Shown: one piece after another, positions 14,871 to 23,193 of the stretch
How positions within the stretch are numbered: position 1 is the stretch's first letter
Layout: each line of letters opens with the position of its first letter
NCBI GenBank assembly: GCA_965531145.1
Contig: CBESOE010000059.1
Coordinates: 1 to 23,227, forward strand
DNA length: 23,227 nucleotides
Direction of reading: 5' to 3'
Source: JAQAZP01 sp965531145
GTDB lineage: Bacteria; Acidobacteriota; JAQAZP01
Program-made: the position numbers and the translations under genes
Notes under the pieces: generated by a model
The model's input: only the letters and a program-made list of their open reading frames with translations
Told to the model about the DNA's origin: nothing
The model's database searches: none

Positions 14871-15530
14871 TCAGAGAACCAGAGGAACGAGATCCGGGAA
14901 GGTCTCCACCAGGTGCCCGGCTCCGGCGGCACGCAATTCCTCCGCCGTTCCGTAGCCGTAGAGGACGCCACAGGTCCTGGTCCCCGCATTTACCCCGGTT
15001 TCCACGTCATAGCGCATGTCACCCACCATCAGGGTTCGATCCGCGGACATCCGGTTCTGCTCGCAGATCCGTTCAATGCACCAGGGGTCAGGTTTTTTCC
15101 GGTCCATGTCGTCGCCGCCCAGCACAGCCACGAAGAAAGGCTGCAGTTCAAACTTCTCCAGCAGTTTCACCAGGTATCTGGAGGGCTTGTTCGACGCCAC
15201 CGCCAGCAGCAGCCCATGATTTCTGAACCACTTCAAGGTGTCGGGCACCCCGGGGTAGAGCTTTGCCGTTCGGTCAAAACAGCTGTCGTAGTGATAGCGG
15301 AAGCGATCCAGCATCCGGGGCAGCAGGTGTTGGCTGTCCCGGGAGAGGCTGCGGCCCAGCAGGTGCTCCACTCCGCGGCCGATGAAAGCGGCAATTTCGG
15401 GGCCGGGCCGTCGGGGCAGCCCGAGGTCTTCAAGGGCCTGGTTGACTCCGTCCACGATGTCGTCTCGGGTATCCACCAGGGTGCCGTCAAAATCGAGGAC
15501 CACCAGACCTGTCCGTGGTTCGCTTCCCAT
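14871..15530 (-). CDS. gph: HAD-family hydrolase, phosphoglycolate phosphatase-like
   Basis: This 219-residue cytoplasmic HAD phosphatase has the four signature motifs: D13 and D15 (LDFDGTLVDT, nucleophile and acid/base), S113 (ASNKPS), K146 (KKPDP) and D171/D175 (VGDMRYDVETG). The helical cap between motifs I and II and the overall length match the Gph group, which dephosphorylates 2-phosphoglycolate formed by DNA repair or oxygenation. Substrate specificity in this superfamily cannot be read from sequence alone. On the minus strand GGGAGGC precedes ATG 15530. A good promoter lies at 15566-15595. It is divergent from the repeat lipoprotein gene. Confidence 0.85.
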   Translation of the reverse strand: MGSEPRTGLVVLDFDGTLVDTRDDIVDGVNQALEDLGLPRRPGPEIAAFIGRGVEHLLGRSLSRDSQHLLPRMLDRFRYHYDSCFDRTAKLYPGVPDTLKWFRNHGLLLAVASNKPSRYLVKLLEKFELQPFFVAVLGGDDMDRKKPDPWCIERICEQNRMSADRTLMVGDMRYDVETGVNAGTRTCGVLYGYGTAEELRAAGAGHLVETFPDLVPLVL

Positions 15531-15565
15531 TTCTGCCTCCCTGTTATATCCACCTGATTCAATCG

Positions 15566-15595
15566 ATTATTTGCCGGGAAAACCATTGCTGTCAA
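15566..15595 (-). promoter_or_regulatory. Predicted sigma-70 promoter of gph
   Basis: On the minus strand TTGACA (15590-15595), an 18-bp spacer and AATAAT (15566-15571) lie about 40 bp upstream of ATG 15530. Confidence 0.65.
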
Positions 15596-15603
15596 TACGG
15601 TTA

Positions 15604-15632
15604 TTGATGCGCAGGGTGGGCTGTGCTATCCT
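15604..15632 (+). promoter_or_regulatory. Weak promoter candidate for the repeat lipoprotein
   Basis: TTGATG (15604-15609), a 17-bp spacer and TATCCT (15627-15632) are on the lipoprotein strand. Each hexamer matches only four of six consensus bases. Confidence 0.3.
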
Positions 15633-15741
15633 TCGGACGAGGGTGTTGAACAGACTGCGCCCGCGCTCCCGGAACCCCCGGAATGAGGGGCACGGGGCGA
15701 AGAGGTGCTTTCCGGTTGAGGCAAGAGGAGCTGAGTTCCCG

Positions 15742-17400
15742 ATGACAAAGAGTTTGCTGCGTATCAATCTGATTTTGATTCTGCTGTTGGCCGTGAGTAT
15801 GCCTTTTGGCTGCTGTCCCACGTGCGATGACTCGCCGTCGGATCCAGGCGAGGGGGAAACGGCTCCGGACACCACCATCGATTCCGGACCGGAAGGAACG
15901 GTCACCACCGCTGACGTCACCTTTACCTGGAGCGGCACCGATCCCAACGACGAACCCGGGGACCTGATGTTCTCCTGGATTCTGCAACCGCAGGAGACCC
16001 AGTGGACTGAATACAGCAGTTCCACCATGGTCAGCTACACCGGTCTGGCCGACGGAACCTACACCTTCAAGGTCCGGGCTCGCAACAGGGCCGGCGAGGT
16101 CGATCCCACACCGGCAGAGCAGACCTTCACGGTGAACACCAGCGGTGGCGGCGAAGACGACACCACACCGCCTGAAACGCAGATCGTGGACGGCCCCGAC
16201 GGCACGGTGAGCACCAGCGACGTCTACTTCGAGTGGACCGGCACCGATGACACCGATCAGCCCGGCGACCTGGTCTTCTCCTGGCGGTTCAACTCCGGCA
16301 GCTGGTCCAGCTACGCCAGCGACACCAGCACCACCCTCACCGGCCTGGACGACGGCGACTACACCTTCGAGGTGCGCGCCCGGGACACCGCCGGCAATGT
16401 TGATCCCAGCCCGGCGTCACGGAATTTCACCGTGGACACCACCGGCCCCGGCGACATCGTTCCGCCGGAAACAGTGATCACTGGAGGCCCCAGCGGGATC
16501 ATCGACTACAACAATGTCACCTTCACCTTCACCGGCAGTGACAACGTCGATCCGGCCTCGAGCCTGGTCTACTCGCACCGGCTCACCAGCGGGGGCTGGT
16601 CCAGCGGCTGGTCCGATTACAACGGCAACACCACGGCCAATTACAACAGCCTGGCCGATGGCGACTACATCTTCCACGTGCGGGCCCGGGACACCTCGGG
16701 CAACGTCGACCCGAGCCCCGACACCCGGTCCTTCACCGTCGATACCGGCGAGCCGCCGGACACCGTTCCGCCGGAGACCATGATCACTTCAGGGCCCAGC
16801 GGCATCATCGAAACCGGTGACGTGACCTTCACCTTCACCGGCTCGGACGATGTGGACCCGCCTTCGGCCCTGGTCTACCAGTATCGCCTGAACCAGGGCG
16901 GCTGGTCATCATGGAGCGGCAGCACCACGGCCAGCTACACCGATCTTGCCGACGGCGACTACCGCTTCGAGGTACGGGCCCAGGACAGTTCGGGCAACGT
17001 CGACCCCACTCCCGACTTCCGGGACTTCACCGTGGAAGCCGGCGGCAGTACCGGGGTGTTCATCGATCCCGGCACAGGTTCAGTCACCGGCGGTCCGGGC
17101 ACATATGTGGTCATCGACCTGCAGGTCAACAACCCCTATGACACGGCTGTGGATTTCCGGTTCCATGCCACCAGCACTCCGGCCCACTGGCCCAATGCCT
17201 ACTGTGTCCCCGGGCTCTGTGTTTCCTGGGATACCGTCATCACCCGTCCCCTGGAACCAGGGCTGAATCACTGTTCCGTCGATTTCGCAATCCCTGATGG
17301 TGAACCGTTGGGCACGATGAGCACGATCCACTTCTATGTCGAGCTGGCATCCGACCCGTCGGAGAACGACGACGGGGTATACACCTGCACGGTGAACTAG
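15742..17400 (+). CDS. Lipoprotein with four Ig/FN3-like repeats
   Basis: This 552-residue protein begins with a lipoprotein signal (residues 4-23, hydrophobic, ending MPFGC), so C24 is the likely lipidated Cys. Residues 41-433 hold four repeats of 92-102 residues. Each begins with PPET or a variant, continues GPxGxxxxxxVxFxxxGxDxxDxP, and ends DGDYxFxVRARDxxGNVDPxPxxRxFTVD. These are beta-sandwich modules typical of surface and secreted proteins. The last 115 or so residues form a different beta-rich domain with three Cys (YCVPGLC and NHCSVD), probably also extracellular. It is likely anchored to the outer membrane and may bind protein or carbohydrate; no enzyme motif is seen. ATG 15742 is chosen because the lipoprotein signal starts there, with GAGGAG 11 bp upstream. 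Confidence 0.85.
   Translation: MTKSLLRINLILILLLAVSMPFGCCPTCDDSPSDPGEGETAPDTTIDSGPEGTVTTADVTFTWSGTDPNDEPGDLMFSWILQPQETQWTEYSSSTMVSYTGLADGTYTFKVRARNRAGEVDPTPAEQTFTVNTSGGGEDDTTPPETQIVDGPDGTVSTSDVYFEWTGTDDTDQPGDLVFSWRFNSGSWSSYASDTSTTLTGLDDGDYTFEVRARDTAGNVDPSPASRNFTVDTTGPGDIVPPETVITGGPSGIIDYNNVTFTFTGSDNVDPASSLVYSHRLTSGGWSSGWSDYNGNTTANYNSLADGDYIFHVRARDTSGNVDPSPDTRSFTVDTGEPPDTVPPETMITSGPSGIIETGDVTFTFTGSDDVDPPSALVYQYRLNQGGWSSWSGSTTASYTDLADGDYRFEVRAQDSSGNVDPTPDFRDFTVEAGGSTGVFIDPGTGSVTGGPGTYVVIDLQVNNPYDTAVDFRFHATSTPAHWPNAYCVPGLCVSWDTVITRPLEPGLNHCSVDFAIPDGEPLGTMSTIHFYVELASDPSENDDGVYTCTVN
15862..17040 (+). repeat. Four in-frame Ig/FN3-like repeats
   Basis: The units start at about 15862, 16168, 16462 and 16768. 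Units 2 to 4 are 294-306 bp. The last two are most alike, sharing PPETxITxGPSGII and VTFTFTGSD, which indicates stepwise tandem duplication. Confidence 0.85.
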
Positions 17401-17448
17401 GGGGACCGAGCCTGGTGAGGGAAAAACCGGCGTTCTGAAATGCACAAT

Positions 17449-17488
17449 AGCCCGGCAGCCGCTACAATAGATGGCTGCCGGGCTTTTT
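17449..17488 (+). terminator. Intrinsic terminator of the repeat lipoprotein gene
   Basis: A perfect 12-bp stem, AGCCCGGCAGCC with GGCTGCCGGGCT, encloses a 12-nt loop and ends in a T-tract, about 50 bp past the stop codon. Confidence 0.92.
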
Positions 17489-17522
17489 CTTTTCCGCCGA
17501 CCCCGGCACGGGACCGAAGCGG

Positions 17523-19826
17523 ATGAACAGGATGACCTCCAGAACAGTGTTGTGGCGAAACTGCCGATGCGCAGTTCTCACGGGACTCTGTATCCTGATG
17601 GTCCTGGTTCACTGCACGGTGGCCCAGGCCTCCCGGCCACCCCTTCCAACCGAGCAGTTTCGCCAGCTGGTACACCAGCGCGTGGAGAGTACCTGCCTCT
17701 GGGAAACCCAGGCCGCAAAAGACCACGATCTGGCCCCCCGGATCCTCCTCGAGTGGAAAAAGTCTGAACTGGGATACAAGCTGGAGTACGAACGGCGAAT
17801 CGACTACGACGGCGCCGGCCGGCTTACCCTGATCGAGATCTGGCGGATCCCGCGTGACAGGCTGGGTCAGTTCCTCGTCCAGTGGGGCAATCCCGAACCG
17901 CCGGGCTGGGAACAGCTCACCGGTGAAATCCCCGGGGGATACGTGATCGCTTCGAACAAGGGGCGGTCGCTGATGGTGATACGGGAAGGGGACCGGCCCG
18001 ACACCCTCTGGGCGTTGCCATGCTATCCGCTGGAGACCCTGGTACCCCTGGAACCCCCACCGGTGGTGGTTGGAGATCAGAAGTCGAGTGTGGAGCGGGG
18101 CCTGAGCCGGGTGGGCAATACCCTGAAACAGCTGGTGTCCGAGATCGTTCTCGACGAGCTCACCGACATCCGGGGCGTACCGATCACCATTTCATTCAAC
18201 ACCACCTACAACTTCAATGTGGGTGACCTCACGCCGAACATTCGGCTGCAGCGGCGTCTGCGAATGGAAGACGATGACACCTTCACCGTGGTGGACTCCC
18301 TGGAGGGAGAGTTGGGCCTGTTGCTGGGCTACCTTGGCAACAGTTCCACCACCGGCGTGTTTCTGGAGGCCAAACGGCGGGTGGTGATCTTTCGCGGCGG
18401 GTACACCCGCTGGTACAAGGCCCTGTTCGCCAAACCCTTTGATCCGCGTAAACTCCCCTGGAGTGTGGACAAGCTCCGCGACCTGCCACCCGGGGTGCGG
18501 GTGGTCTTTCCGGCCTCCACCGGTATCTATCTCGGGGATAGTCGGGTGGTGACCGAGATCACCGACTACCTGCCGTTGAAGGAGACCTTCAAGCTGGGGT
18601 TGCGCGGCACATTTTTCCTCTCCATGGCCCGGGATTTCGACGACCACATGGAAATGCGGTTCGGCGGCCGGGTGGAACGGGTGGCCTATGTCCAGTTCCG
18701 GGCGCGCTACGACAAGCGCTCCTTCTGGGACTGGCGGCGCCTGCTGGGGAGTTTTCTCAAACTGCGGCTGGAGCACATCCGCGGCGCCCGTCTTTTCTAC
18801 CAGAGGAAGATCGACCTGCAGGACGATGTCCAGGCGGCCGACGCCATCACCGCGGTGAAGCAGGGGCTGCGGGTGTCCGGTTATCGTCTGGGCGGTGCGG
18901 CGGTGGGGGATTTCTTCTTTTTCTTCCGTGATGTTGACACCAAGACCCTCGACACGGTGATCACCAAGAACCTTCCCGATTTTCAATGGGACCACCGGGT
19001 GGAGAGCAAGTACCTCTCCCACAACTGGTATGGCAAAGTGGACCTCAAGCTTGCCTCCACCGGTCGGTCAAGTTCAGCCATGGACGATCGGTGGAAACTG
19101 ACCAGCCCGCTCACCGGCGAAAGCGTCAGCGGCACCAGCGGCCGGCGGCAATACAGAAGGTCTGAACGGCTCTGGGTAAACCGTGACCGCTATGACATCG
19201 ATGTCCATTTCCTCTCCAGCCGGGGGCGCAACGATTCCTATCCGCTCACCGATTTCATCGAAGTCTTTGTCCGGCGCAAGGAGACCCGCACCACCCGGCG
19301 GGAACTGCGGGCCATGCTCAAACGCACCGGCAGGACCCTGGGCGACGACATGCTCGAGACATCCGGGTTTCCCGGGGTCCTGCCCGACCGGAACTCCTTC
19401 AAGCGTTTCGACTACCGCTGGCACCTGATCCTCCGTGATGATGCCCTGGACATGCTGGCCGACAAGGTGCTTTCAGCCCGGGACGAAGTGCCCGGATCGT
19501 TGACCAGAAAACTGGCCTCACGCCATCCCTACCGTTTCTGGACTGTTCGCCGGGCCCAGGAAAAGGGAGGGGACCAGCTCAACAGCAAACTGGCCCACCT
19601 GGTGATGGCTGCCCTGCGCTGGAACGAACCTGTACACTTCTTCTTCAGCGATTTTCCCGTGGACTCCTACCTGTTTGACTGGTCCATCGGGGCGCGGGGC
19701 CTGCCCAATACCGGTGGGTTCTCCGGCCGCTGTTCGGTCCCGGAGGAAATGCGGTGGGCCTGGAAAGCCTGGCAGGAGCTGGCCGACTTTGACGATCTCT
19801 TCGAAGACCTGGATCTGTTCGAATAG
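17523..19826 (+). CDS. Large exported protein of unknown function
   Basis: This 767-residue protein is not recognised. It has a signal peptide: basic residues to about 16, a hydrophobic core at 17-33, and a likely cleavage site after AQA at 36. The mature protein is rich in Arg, Asp and aromatic residues. Much of it alternates polar and hydrophobic residues, as in beta-strands (ISFNTTYNFNV, VAYVQFRARYD, YDIDVHFLSSRG). It ends in an acidic tail, LFEDLDLFE. There is no catalytic motif or repeat that I can name. It could be periplasmic or an outer-membrane-associated beta protein. ATG 17523 is used; ATG 17532 is possible and changes little. It starts 35 bp after a terminator with no good promoter visible, and has no obvious terminator of its own. 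Confidence 0.75.
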   Translation: MNRMTSRTVLWRNCRCAVLTGLCILMVLVHCTVAQASRPPLPTEQFRQLVHQRVESTCLWETQAAKDHDLAPRILLEWKKSELGYKLEYERRIDYDGAGRLTLIEIWRIPRDRLGQFLVQWGNPEPPGWEQLTGEIPGGYVIASNKGRSLMVIREGDRPDTLWALPCYPLETLVPLEPPPVVVGDQKSSVERGLSRVGNTLKQLVSEIVLDELTDIRGVPITISFNTTYNFNVGDLTPNIRLQRRLRMEDDDTFTVVDSLEGELGLLLGYLGNSSTTGVFLEAKRRVVIFRGGYTRWYKALFAKPFDPRKLPWSVDKLRDLPPGVRVVFPASTGIYLGDSRVVTEITDYLPLKETFKLGLRGTFFLSMARDFDDHMEMRFGGRVERVAYVQFRARYDKRSFWDWRRLLGSFLKLRLEHIRGARLFYQRKIDLQDDVQAADAITAVKQGLRVSGYRLGGAAVGDFFFFFRDVDTKTLDTVITKNLPDFQWDHRVESKYLSHNWYGKVDLKLASTGRSSSAMDDRWKLTSPLTGESVSGTSGRRQYRRSERLWVNRDRYDIDVHFLSSRGRNDSYPLTDFIEVFVRRKETRTTRRELRAMLKRTGRTLGDDMLETSGFPGVLPDRNSFKRFDYRWHLILRDDALDMLADKVLSARDEVPGSLTRKLASRHPYRFWTVRRAQEKGGDQLNSKLAHLVMAALRWNEPVHFFFSDFPVDSYLFDWSIGARGLPNTGGFSGRCSVPEEMRWAWKAWQELADFDDLFEDLDLFE

Positions 19827-19975
19827 ATAGAAATTCTTCCCTTGTAATTCGACCATTATCTTCATTGAAAAAAATATCGCGTATCCCAGTGGATAATCAT
19901 TCAAGCTATTGCAATTCCATGACGATAAGCTTGTTTGGGTAGCAACAGAATCGTATTTGCATGGCCGCTCTCTCT

Positions 19976-20042
19976 GGGGATTTCCCGTGGTGTGCCGGCG
20001 TCAGGGCCGGACCGTGGAGTCCCCGGCTGCCAGCCTGGCAGC
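19976..20042 (+). other. Structured leader before the secreted protease gene
   Basis: Three helices can be drawn: GGGGA (19976-19980) with TCCCC (20020-20024); inside it CCGGC (19995-19999) with GCCGG (20006-20010); and a perfect 7-bp hairpin, GCTGCCA/TGGCAGC (20026-20042). The AAGGAGAGG ribosome site begins about 14 bp later. The arrangement does not match a riboswitch class I can identify. Confidence 0.4.
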
Positions 20043-20071
20043 ATAAGGAAGCATCGAAGGAGAGGAGCGTC

Positions 20072-22594
20072 ATGTCAAAAAAATCCGTTGTACTCATCAC
20101 CATTTTCATCTTCTGTGTTGCCGGTACGTACCTGCCGGCTGATACGCTGACCCGTACTGGCGTACAGCCCCCGCCCGGGGAAGGTGATGACCGGCTTCCC
20201 GAGATCCAGCTGATCATCGACCAGAACGGCTGGAACTGGACCGCGGGCCGGACATCGGTTTCCAATCTCTCGGACGAGGCAAAAAAGAACCTCCTCGGCC
20301 TGGTGGCTCCCCCGGAAGACCTCTCCATCGGTGAGATCCACGTCGAGCAGCCGCCGGTGCCCAACCCGACCATCTTTGACTGGCGGGTGCTGGGCGGCAC
20401 CACCGCGGTGAAGAACCAGGGCAGCTGCGGCAGTTGCTGGGCCTTCAACTCCACCGGGGCCTTCGAGTCGATCATCAAGATCAGCACCGGTGTGGAGTGG
20501 GATCTTTCCGAGCAGCAGGTTGTTTCCTGCAACACCTACGGCGACGACTGCGACGGCGGCTGGATGACCTCGGCGTACAACCTGTTCCACACCTTCGGCG
20601 CCGTGGAGGAGTCCTGTATGCCCTACACCGCCACCGACACGGTGCCCTGCACCCAGGATGAGTGCGATGTCGTGGACCAGGTCGACGGCTGGAGCTCGGT
20701 GAGCAACAACGTCAACAGTATCAAGGCCGCGGTGCAGGTGGCGCCGGTGGCCGTGGCCATGTTCGTCTGGAATGATTTCTATTCCTACGATGACGGCTGT
20801 TACGAGCACGGCACCACCTCCGAGGTCAACCACGGCGTGATCATCGTCGGCTGGGACGACGACGTCTGCGACACCGGTGCCTGGATCATCAAGAACAGCT
20901 GGGGCACCGGCTGGGGCATCGACGGTTATGCCTACATGAAATACGGCACGGCCAACATCGGCTACGGTGGCTCGTTGCTCAATTACAGCGGCACGGTTGA
21001 CCCGCCCGACGCGCCGGTGAATCCCGACCCGGCCGACGGTGAGCAGGACACCGGGCTGGACGTGGTCCTCAGCTGGGACGCGGCGCCCAGGGCCACCAGT
21101 TACACGGTGTACTTCGGCACCGATTCCAACCCGCCGTCAGTGGCCGGCAGCGTGACCGGCACATCCTATGACGGTCTGGGCACCCTGGACTATTCAACGA
21201 CCTACTACTGGCGGATCAAGGCCAATAACGGCGGCGGCAGCGCTTCCTCACCGGTCTGGAGCTTCAGCACCATGGCCGAGACCCTTCCGCCTGATGAACC
21301 GGTGAACCCCGACCCGGTGGACGGGGCGGAGAATACCCTGCTGGACATCCAGTTGTGCTGGGACGAAGCGGCACGGGCCGAGAGTTACACGGTGTACTTC
21401 GGCGTGGATGCCGATCCGCCTGTGGTGGTGGGGAGCATGACCGGAACCTGTTACGACGGTCTGGGCACCCTGGAGTTCTCAACCACCTACTTCTGGCGGG
21501 TGAAGGCGAATAACGCCGCCGGAAGCACATCGTCACCGGTCTGGAGCTTCACCACCATGCCGGTTCCGCCTCCGCCGACGCCGGAAATGCTGGTGACCGG
21601 GCCCGGTGAGGGGCCGAACAACGCGCCCCTGGTCCGGGTCTTCGATCCCACCAGCACGGCGAGCCCGGTGAACGAATTCCTGGCCTATGGCGCCAGCGCC
21701 TACGGGGTCAACGTGGTCTGTGGCGACCTGGACAACGACGGCACCGCCGAGATCATCACCGGACCTGGTCCTGGAGCCATCTTCGGACCGCAGGTGCGGG
21801 CCTTTGAACCGGACGGCAACCCCATGGGCAGCCAGGTGAATTTCTTCGCCTACGGGACATTGAAATACGGGGTCAACGTGGCCGCCGCGGATATCAACGG
21901 TGACGGTCACGATGACATCATCACCGGTGCCGGCCCCGGTGCGGTGTTCGGCCCCCACGTGCGGGCCTTTGACTGCAGCAGCGGTACAGCCACCGCCATC
22001 AGCGGTGTCAGCTTCTTTGCCTACGGGACGCTGAAGTGGGGCGCCAACGTTGTTGGTGGCGACATCGACGGTGACGGCTATGCCGAGATCATCACCGGCG
22101 CCGGTCCGGGTAAGGTGTTCGGATCCCACGTCCGGGCCTTCAATTACGACGGCGGGACGCTGGCGGCCATACCCCAGGTGAGCTTCTTCGCTTACACCAC
22201 CAACCAGTTTGGTGTGCGCGTGGCCTGTGGTGACATCGACGGCGACGGGATGGACGAGATCATCACGGCACCGGGACCGGGCACCGTCTTCGGTCCTCAC
22301 ATCCGCGCCTTCAACTACGACGGATTAACCCTGGCCCCGATTTCCGGGGTGAGCTTCATGGCCTACGAAGAATACTCCGAATACGGGGCAACAGTGGGCA
22401 CCGCCGACCTGGACAACGACGGCTACGACGAGATCCTCACCGGACCGGGTCCTGGTGCATCTTTTGAATCCCGGGTCAGAGCCTGGGACTATGACGGGGT
22501 CGGCCCGGTGGTACCCATGGAAAGCATCGATTTCACGGCTTACGATTCCGGGCTCTTCGGCTACGGGGTCAAGGTCACCGGAGGAGATTTCTAG
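20072..22594 (+). CDS. Secreted papain-family (C1A) cysteine protease with two FN3 domains and FG-GAP-like propeller
   Basis: This 840-residue protein has an N-terminal signal segment (about 1-23), a pro-region, and a papain-like domain (about 100-305). The oxyanion Gln is Q116, the nucleophile C122 (NQGSCGSCWAF), the base H254 (VNHGVIIVGW) and the orienting Asn N275 (KNSWGTGWG). Two FN3 domains of 95 residues each follow, closely similar to each other. The C terminus (about 506-840) has six units of 55-60 residues; five show complete Dx(D/N)xDG calcium loops beginning at D552, D607, D664, D721 and D779. The protein ends at VTGGDF, just where the sixth loop would start, consistent with a closed six-bladed propeller. 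It is presumably an extracellular peptidase whose accessory domains bind surfaces or substrate. ATG 20072 follows AAGGAGAGG. Confidence 0.92.
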   Translation: MSKKSVVLITIFIFCVAGTYLPADTLTRTGVQPPPGEGDDRLPEIQLIIDQNGWNWTAGRTSVSNLSDEAKKNLLGLVAPPEDLSIGEIHVEQPPVPNPTIFDWRVLGGTTAVKNQGSCGSCWAFNSTGAFESIIKISTGVEWDLSEQQVVSCNTYGDDCDGGWMTSAYNLFHTFGAVEESCMPYTATDTVPCTQDECDVVDQVDGWSSVSNNVNSIKAAVQVAPVAVAMFVWNDFYSYDDGCYEHGTTSEVNHGVIIVGWDDDVCDTGAWIIKNSWGTGWGIDGYAYMKYGTANIGYGGSLLNYSGTVDPPDAPVNPDPADGEQDTGLDVVLSWDAAPRATSYTVYFGTDSNPPSVAGSVTGTSYDGLGTLDYSTTYYWRIKANNGGGSASSPVWSFSTMAETLPPDEPVNPDPVDGAENTLLDIQLCWDEAARAESYTVYFGVDADPPVVVGSMTGTCYDGLGTLEFSTTYFWRVKANNAAGSTSSPVWSFTTMPVPPPPTPEMLVTGPGEGPNNAPLVRVFDPTSTASPVNEFLAYGASAYGVNVVCGDLDNDGTAEIITGPGPGAIFGPQVRAFEPDGNPMGSQVNFFAYGTLKYGVNVAAADINGDGHDDIITGAGPGAVFGPHVRAFDCSSGTATAISGVSFFAYGTLKWGANVVGGDIDGDGYAEIITGAGPGKVFGSHVRAFNYDGGTLAAIPQVSFFAYTTNQFGVRVACGDIDGDGMDEIITAPGPGTVFGPHIRAFNYDGLTLAPISGVSFMAYEEYSEYGATVGTADLDNDGYDEILTGPGPGASFESRVRAWDYDGVGPVVPMESIDFTAYDSGLFGYGVKVTGGDF
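21014..21583 (+). repeat. Tandem FN3 duplication, 285-bp unit
   Basis: Two 285-bp units (21014-21298 and 21299-21583) are similar at DNA level over long stretches, for example AGTTACACGGTGTACTTCGG in both. They encode consecutive FN3 domains and indicate a recent duplication. Confidence 0.85.
21587..22594 (+). repeat. Six FG-GAP-like propeller units
   Basis: The units carry ITGPGPGxxFGPxVRAF, then FFAYGTxxYGVxV, then GDxDxDGxxE. Calcium-loop Asp codons are at 21725, 21890, 22061, 22232 and 22406, so spacings are 165, 171, 171 and 174 bp. The first unit begins after its loop and the last ends at its loop. Confidence 0.85.
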
Positions 22595-22704
22595 TTTCGA
22601 TTGCGACGGGCCGGTGGCATGCCGGTCCGTCGCTTCACCACCAACAGCGGGAGCGCGGGGCGGCGGCCTGGAGGAGGGTCGCAATCCCGGGTTTCCCCAT
22701 CACG

Positions 22705-22741
22705 GCACCCCGTGGCTCTTCGCGGCCGGGGTGCTTTTTTG
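22705..22741 (+). terminator. Intrinsic terminator after the protease gene
   Basis: GCACCCC (22705-22711) pairs with GGGGTGC (22728-22734), followed by six T. It lies about 110 bp past the stop codon. Confidence 0.7.
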
Positions 22742-22760
22742 TGTAAATATTTGGTCACGA

Positions 22761-22789
22761 TTGACAGAACCGGAGAAAGGATATATTCA
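22761..22789 (+). promoter_or_regulatory. Promoter candidate for the last gene
   Basis: TTGACA (22761-22766) is followed by TATATT at a 15-bp spacer (22782-22787) or TATTCA at a 17-bp spacer (22784-22789), about 90 bp upstream of ATG 22879. Confidence 0.45.
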
Positions 22790-22878
22790 TCAGGGCAAAA
22801 CCAAGATCAGAGTGAGGCATCCACCCTCGCCAGCAACCAGAATACGGTTTTACGGATTCCCATGCGAGGAGCGAACAG

Positions 22879-23193
22879 ATGATCACCGTCCACCGTTGCC
22901 AGGTATATGCCATGCTCTGCTTCCCCCTCACTGTTTCCCTGGCCGTGGCCGACGTCAATCCGCCGTCAGACCTGATCTACGAGGAGGTCGGCAACCAGGT
23001 GGAACTCAGCTGGACCAACAACGATTTCTACGACATCATTGAGATACATCTCGACGGAAATCTATTCGCCGCGGTTCCCGGTTCAGAGAGCGGCGTGATC
23101 AGTGCCACGCCGGCTCCATACAACCAGCCGCCATACCCGCCGGCAGGGAGCACCTGCACCAGAACCAATATCGTGGTGGCCAATGCTCCCTGA
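22879..23193 (+). CDS. Short exported FN3-like protein, possibly truncated
   Basis: This is a 104-residue protein. Residues 10-24 (VYAMLCFPLTVSLAVA) form a signal peptide, with likely cleavage after AVA. The next stretch, NPPSDLIYEEVGNQVELSW, then YDIIEIHLDGNLFAAVPGSE, matches the first strands of an FN3 domain. The last 35 residues, Pro/Thr-rich with one Cys, do not match the expected remaining strands. The protein stops where homologous proteins would continue with more domains. It could be complete, or a gene fragment altered near 23090. ATG 22879 follows GAGGAG. It ends 34 bp before the window edge; an AGGGGTG/CACCCCT inverted repeat lies at 23197-23225. Confidence 0.6.
   Translation: MITVHRCQVYAMLCFPLTVSLAVADVNPPSDLIYEEVGNQVELSWTNNDFYDIIEIHLDGNLFAAVPGSESGVISATPAPYNQPPYPPAGSTCTRTNIVVANAP

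Noticed and set aside
15862..17040. Regular repeats considered as a CRISPR array or minisatellite
   Set aside because: The units are about 300 bp, in frame and encode beta-sandwich domains. I saw no short direct repeats with unique spacers anywhere in the window.
19976..20042. Possible cyclic-di-GMP (GEMM) or other known riboswitch
   Set aside because: The conserved GEMM core bases and tetraloop-receptor pattern are not present; only generic helices can be drawn.
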